From Lentisphaeria bacterium (GTDB lineage Bacteria > Verrucomicrobiota > Lentisphaeria > Victivallales > Victivallaceae): 59,170 nt of DNA. The notes below the pieces were generated by a model. The model saw only the letters and a list, made by a program, of their open reading frames with translations. It was not told the DNA's origin and searched no databases. The position numbers and the translations under genes were made by a program. Within the stretch, counting starts at the first letter, position 1. Each line of letters opens with the position of its first letter. The DNA lies in NCBI GenBank assembly GCA_017457105.1, contig JAFTIA010000103.1:1-59170 (forward strand), read 5' to 3'. Below are positions 1 to 7,900 of this stretch, one piece after another.

Positions 1-139
1 CTGGGAATACTGGGAATACTAAGAATACTGGGGTAAGCACAAGAAAGCGTGTGAGCCATGTACCATGGAATTTCCGGAGCACATGGCTCACAGTATACCA
101 CAGACCATCTATAGTATTCCCAGTATTCATAGTATTCAT
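1..139. repeat. 9-bp iteron arrays in inverted orientation flanking an 11-bp hairpin
   Basis: Positions 1-27 hold three direct 9-mers (CTGGGAATA, CTGGGAATA, CTAAGAATA). Positions 113-139 hold three 9-mers on the opposite strand sense (AGTATTCCC, AGTATTCAT, AGTATTCAT), which are reverse complements of the same CTNNGAATA theme. Between them lies a perfect 11-bp inverted repeat, GTGAGCCATGT (51-61) with ACATGGCTCAC (81-91). The whole block could fold as one large hairpin. The left part may continue beyond the window. It lies downstream of the Bat operon. I see no gene in 1-233 and do not know the function; a VNTR-like intergenic repeat is the cautious reading. Confidence 0.6.
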
Positions 140-233
140 AGTCGGGTTAGCCCGCACCCTGTGCTTTGCACCATGCGCCCTGCCAGCCAACAGCCGACCA
201 CGGTGCATTGCACAAAGTGCTTTTCCGGCAATG

Positions 234-2687
234 TCAGCGGAAAACTTTCCGGCAGTCTTTTGCAGGGATCCAACCCTGAAGATTGCCGCAGCGGATCAGG
301 CAGTATTGGCCCCGTTCTTCCAGAATTTTCACCTCCTGCCCGGCAGAAAGACCGCCTTCCGGAGTACCGGCATCCGCTGGAAGCGTCCTCAACTGCGTTC
401 CGCCATCCAGAATAAACGCCCGATCCGGAGCGTAAACCGTGCGGATCTGCGAAAAATACGCCGTCAGCGAAAGCAGGATCACCACGCCGGATGCGGCGGC
501 AAGCGAATTCCATACGCCAGCTGGAAGCACTCTCCGGAACGCCAGCAGAATAAAAAAGCAACTCCACGCCGCACATACCGCCAGAAGCCACCCGTCCGGC
601 CGCAAACTATCCCGGCAGAAAAGAAGCAGATCTCCGGGGGATCGCACCTCGCCTTCCGGGTTCTGCCCCAGTTTTTTGCGGGCAGTATTAAGATTTTCCA
701 GAATGTCGGGATCACGGGGGGCAAGGCGCAGGGCACTGTCAAAATAAGAAAGAGCGGCGGCAGCTTCGCCATTCATATAAGCGGCACAGCCGAGGTTGTA
801 AAGAGTCCCGGGAGCGGGACCGCCCTGCAAAAGCAAATCCGTATAAAGAGCCTGCGCCCGGGCGAAATCCCCCTTGTCATACGCCTTGCCCGCTTCGTGA
901 AAATCCGCACCGTCAAGCGGTGAAAGTATGATAAAAAGAAGGAAGATAAACAACTTTTTCAAAGCTTTCAGCACAGCTTTCCGATCCGTTCTGCCGGAGG
1001 ATGCCCCCGGGAGATACGCATTTTCCCCGGCATTCCGGAGAGCCTCTGCCAGAGCGGGGTCCTGCACTTTTTCCGCCAGTTCCCCGGCGGAGATCCCGGG
1101 GGGAAGATCCAGATGATCCGCCAGAAGCGGCGGCACTTCCCGCCGGAAAATATCTTCCCACTCCAAATCTCCGGAAGGTTTTTTCAACTGTTGCAGAACT
1201 GTTTTAAACCTGCTTCCGGCCCGGCGTTTTCTTTGGAGAGCTTCGGAATTTTCCCATTTATCCCGGCGGCGATACCAGAGGAGGGAGAACCCCCAGACCA
1301 GAGGTCCGGCAACCAAAAGAAGAAGATAACACAAGAGAGAATTCCTGCCGTCCGGCAGTTCTTCCGGCGCACCAGGCTCACTTTTGAGATAAAGAAGATG
1401 AGCGTGCTTCTTTTCCGGCATATCTTCTGTGGCCGCCTCCGGTTCACCGGAAGATATTTTTGTCTGCGGCGCAGCGGCAACGGCGGTTTCCGGCAAACGG
1501 TCCGCAGGGAGTGCATCCAATTCCTGATCCAGAGAAGAAGTTTGATATTTCCCGGCAATGGGGTCAAAACTTGCCAGAGAGAGCTGCAAACGGTTTTTCC
1601 CGGCTTTCAGAGGAATGATCTGCCACGAAATAACGATGCCGCCGGGTTCTTTGCGTGTTTCCGGAGGATAGACCCGGAATCCGGCAAGGTCGATCCGGGG
1701 AAGTTTCAAGAGGTCTGTCCCTCCCTCGCCGGTAAGGTGCAAACGCAAGGTCATGATTTCACCCACCTTGCACCCGTTGGGGCGGTCCAGACGGAACTGC
1801 ATCTGCCAATTCCCCACCAGCCCGGTAAAAAGCGATTTTGCCGGAGGAGCGGGAAGCGGCTTGAATGTAATGGCGCCGGGGGAAGTCAATTCCACCTTTC
1901 TTGTTACCGTTCTCCGGGAAGAAAAAACACCGCTGAAAAAATCGTCCTCAAAAGGATCACGGGAGCGGGAACGGCGTTTTTCCGGCATCACCATTTCCAC
2001 ATTGACCGCCCCGGCAGGCGTGATCTCTCCGGCGGCAATGGAGCGGAACGCTGTCCGGAAAGTCAGCACGGTATAACGCACCCCGTCCACAGTACGCATT
2101 CTCCGGAGAGGCGGCGCAAACCGGGGATTTTCCGGGTTTTCCTGCCGGAAATTCCTGAAAACAGCGTGAGGAATTTGCAAATCCGGATAAGACAAGCCCG
2201 CCACCTGCGCATCGGAGCGGATAAAAAGATGGACCGTTAACCCCACCTCTTCCCCGAGATAATAACTTTTGCGGTCATCCTGCAAACGGATATTGCCGGA
2301 AAGAGCAGAGGCAGAGTTCTCTGTTTCCGCCGCATCGTCCGCCAGAACTTTCAGAGAGATCGCCGGCGTCATTTCCCGCTTTTTTTTACCGGTTTTCACC
2401 GGGAAAGAGGGGATTTGATACGTCCCCGGGCGGGCGGCAATGGCGGCAATGCCCAGTGTGTAACTGGCTTGACCGTTGATATTGCGGTAACTGCGGGAAG
2501 TGCTGTTTGTAAGCCACTGGATGCCTTTGACTTCCGGCAATTTTTCCGGAGCGGGATATTGGTCGCTCCCCGTCAGAAGAAGCTGAAAAACCTCCCCCGC
2601 CATCGGCTGGGAGGGGCGGAGATCCGCCTCCACCGCCAACAGAACCGGCGAGGCTGCCAGAAAAAGTATTATCCAAAAATATTTCAT
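234..2687 (-). CDS. BatD-BatE fusion protein (aerotolerance/Bat operon type)
   Basis: 817-aa predicted envelope protein. Residues 1-18 form a signal peptide. A BatD-like beta-sandwich region follows to about residue 450, then a membrane helix near 460-480 with an RRR stop-transfer flank. Around 577-593 there is a second signal-peptide-like hydrophobic stretch ending LSPLDGA. Then come TPR repeats (about 595-680), two more helices (about 705-755) and a C-terminal SH3-like domain ending near GWIPAKDC. The last part matches BatE architecture, so this is two normally separate Bat proteins joined, with the ancestral BatE signal peptide apparently kept inside. It starts 1 nt after the stop of the VWA gene, so the two are surely cotranscribed. 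Bat proteins accompany MoxR ATPases in many bacteria, but no moxR is visible here. The exact biochemical role is unknown. Confidence 0.8.
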   Translation of the reverse strand: MKYFWIILFLAASPVLLAVEADLRPSQPMAGEVFQLLLTGSDQYPAPEKLPEVKGIQWLTNSTSRSYRNINGQASYTLGIAAIAARPGTYQIPSFPVKTGKKKREMTPAISLKVLADDAAETENSASALSGNIRLQDDRKSYYLGEEVGLTVHLFIRSDAQVAGLSYPDLQIPHAVFRNFRQENPENPRFAPPLRRMRTVDGVRYTVLTFRTAFRSIAAGEITPAGAVNVEMVMPEKRRSRSRDPFEDDFFSGVFSSRRTVTRKVELTSPGAITFKPLPAPPAKSLFTGLVGNWQMQFRLDRPNGCKVGEIMTLRLHLTGEGGTDLLKLPRIDLAGFRVYPPETRKEPGGIVISWQIIPLKAGKNRLQLSLASFDPIAGKYQTSSLDQELDALPADRLPETAVAAAPQTKISSGEPEAATEDMPEKKHAHLLYLKSEPGAPEELPDGRNSLLCYLLLLVAGPLVWGFSLLWYRRRDKWENSEALQRKRRAGSRFKTVLQQLKKPSGDLEWEDIFRREVPPLLADHLDLPPGISAGELAEKVQDPALAEALRNAGENAYLPGASSGRTDRKAVLKALKKLFIFLLFIILSPLDGADFHEAGKAYDKGDFARAQALYTDLLLQGGPAPGTLYNLGCAAYMNGEAAAALSYFDSALRLAPRDPDILENLNTARKKLGQNPEGEVRSPGDLLLFCRDSLRPDGWLLAVCAAWSCFFILLAFRRVLPAGVWNSLAAASGVVILLSLTAYFSQIRTVYAPDRAFILDGGTQLRTLPADAGTPEGGLSAGQEVKILEERGQYCLIRCGNLQGWIPAKDCRKVFR

Positions 2688-2688
2688 A

Positions 2689-4749
2689 TTACCAATCCTT
2701 TTCCACTTTGTACTGCTGTTGGAGGGCGCGGGCCTTCATTTTGTCCCTCAACTCTTTTTCCTGCCCCGCCATGGCTTCCAGAAGTTTGGCGGCACTTTCC
2801 TTATCCAATTTGGCAGGCTGCGGCTGTGCGGGAGTCTGCTGTGACTGACCGCCGGAGGGATTCTTTTCTCCGCCCTGCTGATTTTGCGGATCCTGCTGAT
2901 TTTGCGGATCCTGTTTCTTCTGCGGCGGTTCATTTTTTCCAAGTTTCTGCAAAGCATCCTGCAAGTGTTTATGAGCGGACTGCCGGTCTTTTGCCTGTTC
3001 CGCCTTGCGGATATCTTCCGCCGCCTGTCCGGCATTTTCCGCCATCTTCTGCTGCTTCAAATCCTTTGCCTGCTGTTGCAGTTTTTCCGCTTCCTGACGG
3101 GCCTGACGCATTTGATCCTTTGCTGAATTCTGCTGATTCTGCTGATTTTGCTGATTTTGCTGATTCTGTTGATTCTGTTGATTCTGTTGATTCTGCTGAT
3201 TCTGTTGATTCTGTTGATTCTGTTTTTGGGCATCCTGCGTCTGCTGACGGGCTTTTTCCTGCTGTTTTTTCAATTCCTCTATTTTTTTCAGCAGATCCTC
3301 CGTCTTTTTCACATCATCGGCAAGGTTCTGCAAATTGTTGGCGGGCTTCAAATTTCCGGCGGCTTGCTGCAAGGACTGCCCGTACAGTTCCCCGGCAGTC
3401 TGCAATTCTTTGGAGGCTTTCTGCAAACTCTGCTGTGCCGCATCCAACTGCTGGGACTGCAAAGCACTTTCCGCCTGCCGGATCGCCGACTGCGCCTGCC
3501 GGTGCTGTTCCGCTCCCAGATTGAAAAAACTGTAACTGCGGGCTTCCGGCGTTTTCCCCGCAAGCCGGATGGCCCGGATATACAACTCCTGCGCCCCCTC
3601 TTTTCCCTGTTCCTGAAGTTGAAGAGCCTGATTATAAAGTTTCACCGGATCGGTTTGGGTTTTTTCTTTGGAAACAACGGCATTGCCCGCAGTTTTTTCC
3701 TGCAGCTGCAATTCCGGCTCTGCCGCAGAAAGTGTCAGGGCACAAAAAAGCAGAACTGCCGTCCATTTCTTTTCCGTAACAAGGAAATAGCCTGCCAGCA
3801 AAACCATCGCCGCCGCCAGAAAATACGGGAACCGCTCTATGGGAACACTGCGGGTCCCCGAACCGCTCACTTTGGGGGCAAGGCTCCTGATCCTCTGATC
3901 CACCAGCGCAAGCCCGCTTTCCGCAGCGGTACTGCGTACATAAATACCGCCGGATTCCAAAGCAAGGTGTTTCAACTGTTCTTCCGCAAGTTTTGTGCGG
4001 ACAAGTTCCCCCTTGCTGTCTCTTTTATACCCGCCATTGGCTTCCGGGATCAATGCAGGCACCTGCGGATCCCCCAGCCCGAAAATGAAAAGAGGGATCT
4101 TTTTTTCCTTGAGAGAAGCAAGGACCTTCCGGCTGTCCCCGGCAAGTTCGTCCCCGTCCGTGATCAGCACCACTGCCCGGAAAGGACCTTCCGCCGCCTG
4201 AAAAGCATCTGCCGCCGTCTGCAAGGCCCGTTCCAGATGCGTCCCCCCCAGCGGCACACTGTGAACGCCCAGTTCATCCGCATACTGCTGAACCCCGGCT
4301 GTATCGCTGGTAAGGGGGCAGGCAAGAAAGGCATTTCCGGCAAAAGCGATCAACCCGAAACGATCCCCTTTATTCCGCTCCACCAGTTCCCGGATAAGGT
4401 ATTGCTCGTGGGCAAGGCGTGACGGGGCAACATCGGTAGCCAGCATACTTTTGGAAACATCTGCCAGGATCAGAATATCCCGCCCCGCCGTGGCGGCCGG
4501 AATGGTTCGGCTGCCCCACCACGGCCGTGCCGCCGCCGCCACAAGGCAGACGAGAGCGGCGAGAAAAAGCACCAGCCGGAGAAAGCGTTTCCCCCGGGAA
4601 AGCTGCACAGAGCCGGTGCGTTCAGATTGTTTGCCCAGAAGCAAACGGATCTTTTTCTGCCGTCTTTTCTCCGCCCACACATATAGAATAAGGATCGCGG
4701 GGATCAGTAACAGCAGGAGATAAAACCAGTTGCCGTTCAGAAAATTCAT
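2689..4749 (-). CDS. VWA-domain BatA/B-BatC-like fusion protein
   Basis: 686-aa membrane protein. Two helices lie near residues 8-25 and 57-73. A von Willebrand factor A domain (about 90-260) follows, with an intact MIDAS motif DVSKS (D97, S99, S101) and ITDGDE. A third helix lies near 305-325. Next is a second hydrophobic, signal-peptide-like stretch (AVLLFCALTLSAAE), then TPR-like helices, a long Gln-rich coiled coil with about ten NQQ triplets, and a low-complexity tail. This is BatA/BatB joined to BatC. The start at 4749 was chosen because GGAGGGAG lies 7 nt upstream. A longer frame reaches 5091 but would run into the lyase gene and has no ribosome site. VWA domains bind metal-dependent ligands, and Bat complexes are thought to act at the inner membrane or periplasm. 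Confidence 0.8.
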   Translation of the reverse strand: MNFLNGNWFYLLLLLIPAILILYVWAEKRRQKKIRLLLGKQSERTGSVQLSRGKRFLRLVLFLAALVCLVAAAARPWWGSRTIPAATAGRDILILADVSKSMLATDVAPSRLAHEQYLIRELVERNKGDRFGLIAFAGNAFLACPLTSDTAGVQQYADELGVHSVPLGGTHLERALQTAADAFQAAEGPFRAVVLITDGDELAGDSRKVLASLKEKKIPLFIFGLGDPQVPALIPEANGGYKRDSKGELVRTKLAEEQLKHLALESGGIYVRSTAAESGLALVDQRIRSLAPKVSGSGTRSVPIERFPYFLAAAMVLLAGYFLVTEKKWTAVLLFCALTLSAAEPELQLQEKTAGNAVVSKEKTQTDPVKLYNQALQLQEQGKEGAQELYIRAIRLAGKTPEARSYSFFNLGAEQHRQAQSAIRQAESALQSQQLDAAQQSLQKASKELQTAGELYGQSLQQAAGNLKPANNLQNLADDVKKTEDLLKKIEELKKQQEKARQQTQDAQKQNQQNQQNQQNQQNQQNQQNQQNQQNQQNQQNSAKDQMRQARQEAEKLQQQAKDLKQQKMAENAGQAAEDIRKAEQAKDRQSAHKHLQDALQKLGKNEPPQKKQDPQNQQDPQNQQGGEKNPSGGQSQQTPAQPQPAKLDKESAAKLLEAMAGQEKELRDKMKARALQQQYKVEKDW
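3128..3223 (-). repeat. In-frame 9-bp tandem repeat encoding NQQ units
   Basis: About ten near-identical 9-nt units (plus-strand sense TTCTGCTGA, TTTTGCTGA or TTCTGTTGA) encode Asn-Gln-Gln triplets in the coiled-coil part of the VWA/BatC-like protein. Units differ at only two positions. Because the unit is a multiple of three, gain or loss of copies would change protein length without breaking the frame. Confidence 0.8.
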
Positions 4750-4824
4750 GATGTCTCCCTCCAGTGACTTCAAAAATTTTAAGTTGTTTTGATTGCCGGA
4801 TCTTTTCCGGCTGACTGCGTACCT

Positions 4825-4852
4825 AATGTAGCGTGTTTTTCCGATCCTGCAA
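4825..4852 (-). promoter_or_regulatory. Candidate sigma-70 promoter of the Bat operon
   Basis: On the minus strand, TTGCAG (-35, 4847-4852) and TACATT (-10, 4825-4830) are separated by 16 nt. They lie about 75 nt upstream of the VWA gene. A small GCCGGA/TCCGGC hairpin lies between promoter and start codon. No convincing terminator separates this from the lyase gene. Confidence 0.4.
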
Positions 4853-4907
4853 GCGGATTTTGAAAAAAACAGACATTGTACCGGGGCAGTGCCGCAAAAC
4901 GGGGGGC

Positions 4908-7900
4908 TTATTTCACCCGGAATCCGGAACGCTGCAGCACGTTTCCGGCGGCATCCAAAATGGCGATACCGGGTGTTACCGGACACTTCTTCCCGTTTTT
5001 CAGCGTGATTTCCCCCGGAACAAAGGCGGCTGTCAAAATCCTGTTTTCCGCCGCCAGAGCGTGGATCCGGGAAGAACTGGTTTTCAGCCATGTTTCCGGC
5101 TTGACCGGGTCCGTTGCACGGCGCATCCGGTAACGGTACACCGCCTTTTGCGGGGCAATGCCGTGATCGATCGTCAGCAGAGTCATGTTTCCAGTCATCT
5201 TCTGCGAAGCAGACTCCCGCATAACATGTTTTTCATCCCCTGTCATTTCCAGCGTTTTTTCTGTAACTGCCGGAAATCCGGCGGGCACATCCACTGCAAG
5301 AGCGGCCTCTCCCGTACGGAACTGATCCACCGCAGTCACCACAGGGAACCGGGATCGGGATTGAATATCCGACCCGGAACACCATACGCCGGAAGACGTG
5401 CAGAACCACACTTTATCCGCCGTCATATCCCCCGGCGCGTGGCGGAAAGCAGCTATGGCAGCCGGGAAATCCGCCAGCATTGCATAGTACCCGTGAATAT
5501 TCCGGGGAGCCACCTGCCCTGTCAGAGGACGCTCATCCATGATCTCCGTTGTGCCGGGGAGTTTCCGGGCATCACACAGCACATGGAAATCCCGGTAACG
5601 AGCCATATTGCCGAAAAAAAGGGCTCCATCCGCCTGATATAACGCCCGCAGATTCTGGCCGTTGACGGTTTCGCTCCCGATCAATTCCGGCGAACACATC
5701 TTGAGGGAAAACTTCCACCCGGCATCTGCCCGGAAGATCATGTACCCGCTGTTCGGGAATACGGCAGAACCTGTCAGTTTTTCCGGGTCTTTCAGCCAGT
5801 TCTGCACAGCGGTCTTCCGCTCCGGCGGCAGAAGCGGCGCAAGCTGTCCGGCAAGCCGGATCAGCGTTTCCCCGCGGGCCTTCATCATGTGGGGCAAAAC
5901 CATGCGGCCGCAGGCACTGGGCTCCATAGAGCCATCCCACCAGGTCCAACGCAGACAATCCATAAGATAATGGTCCAGCAAAGCCGCCTTGCGGGCAGGA
6001 TACGCCAACACTGTCCCGGCAAGCGCACGCATCCACAAAATGTGGTTGCCGAAATATCCCAGCCCGTAATTGCCGACCTGAAGCTGGATCCCGTGCTGGT
6101 GAAAAGAGTAATCGCTCTGCAATCCCTCCTCGCCGGTGGGGACGATGCACAATTCATTTTTGATGATCTCACTGCCGGTACGGACTGCTTCGGCTTCTTT
6201 CCAGAGAATACCGATCATCAGCCGGACCCCGCTGAGCCAGACAAGATTCTGCCCCACTTTCGGGTGAACATCATAACTGCGTTCCGCAAGGGTGCGGAGT
6301 CTGGCGGACAATTCCGGCGATACCGCATCAGATCCACCCAGTAAAATCAATGTATGACAGATCGCTTCCGGAGTCCCGATATTGCGGTTCCACCAGTTGG
6401 GGCTGTAAGGATCCCGTTCCGCCCAGGCTTTCAAGGCTTTTTTTGCCGCTTCCGGATGGGTGACGGCAAGGGCTTTCATCCGCAAAAGATGGACACGGGG
6501 GTTCCATGCGCTCCGGGAACGGTCCTGATAATTGATATCGCTCCAGGTGCCGTCCGATTGAAAATTTTTCAGAAGCTCCCCGGCTTTCCGGGATGCCGGA
6601 AGCACATCCACGGCGTTCAACTGGGCAACGGAAAGATCTTCCAGCAGGATTTTCCGGAGATTTTCCTGCAAACGGGGAAGTGCATTCAAAATCGCCTCCC
6701 CGGTGATCCGCTGATCTTCCGGCAACAGAAAACGGATGCCGCTGATGTTGTTCCACTCGTGTACACTGTTCCCCTTCATCCGGAAACGGAGTGCCCGGAC
6801 ACGCCGGGGCGCAAAAGAGATACGGAAGGTTTTAGACTTGCCGTCGGTTTCCCCGTCAAACACCGTTTCCGCTTTTCCGGCATATACCGCCTCGATCGCC
6901 AAGAACTGGCGGCGGGTTTTGCCGTTGGGCAGATCCAGTTCCACCCCGGCGATTTCCCGGTTGTTGGCAAAAACGATTTCTGCTGTAATATTTCTGCCGT
7001 GGGTGATCCATGCGCCTTTTTTGCGGAAAAGAAGCTGCCGCAGATTTTCCGCTTCATCGGAAGCAAAGGCGTGCAGGATCCCGGAATGGTCGTTCCGGAG
7101 GACAAAACGCACATTGCCGCTGATCTCGTCCAGAAACGCTTCCTGCCCCGTCAGCACGCCGACCCATTCAGCAGGAACAAACTTTTCCTGCCCCGGATCG
7201 GCGGAAAGCGGAAAATCATACCCGCAGATATTGACGGCATTTTTTTTCAGCGTATATTCCCATGGCGGCAGAAACCAGCTGCCGGAAGCGTCCTTTGCCA
7301 GTTTTGTCAGCGGGAGGGATAGAACGCCGCCCCGGACTTCCGTGCGTACCCCCGGAAAAGGGATGCCGTCCACGATCAGCTGATTGCGGGGCGGCGGCGG
7401 GGCGGGAACCGCCCGGAGCGCAGGAGCAGCCTCCACCTTGCCGGAACCGCCGGGGGAAAGAGTGTAAACGCCCTTTTTCAGCAAAGTAAAGAGAGAGCCT
7501 TCACGCTTTGCAACTTCAAAAACACGCTTTTCCCCGTTGCCGGCAAGAGTCCATTTGCCGGGAGCAAGGTTCAGCAGAAGAACTTTTGCCTCTTTCTGCG
7601 GAACGGTGATCTGAAACATTTTTTCTGTAAGTTCTGCCGTATTGCCCAGACTGACAAAGTAATCTGCCAATGTTATATCATACCGGCTGCCGGATTTCAC
7701 AAACTGTGCCGGAAGAGGGGAAACTTCACCTCCGTGTATTTGCAGAACATTCAGAAAAACATTGCCGGGCCCGGTCAATTCTGTACGGGTACCGGATGCC
7801 TCCTTTTTCGCGGCATTACGGGGAGCCACATAAACGCCGCCAAAGGTATGCGCCTCTTCTGCCGTAAACATGGCGGCATGGACTTTTTCCGGCACAAGCG

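Noticed and set aside
1-139. CRISPR array
   Set aside because: Units are 9 bp without spacers, occur in both orientations, and there are no cas genes.
3128-3223. CRISPR or intergenic repeat
   Set aside because: The tract lies in frame inside a gene and encodes NQQ repeats.
4750-5091. Upstream extension of the VWA gene by 114 codons
   Set aside because: It overlaps the end of the lyase gene, has no ribosome site, and the ATG at 4749 has GGAGGGAG at the right distance.
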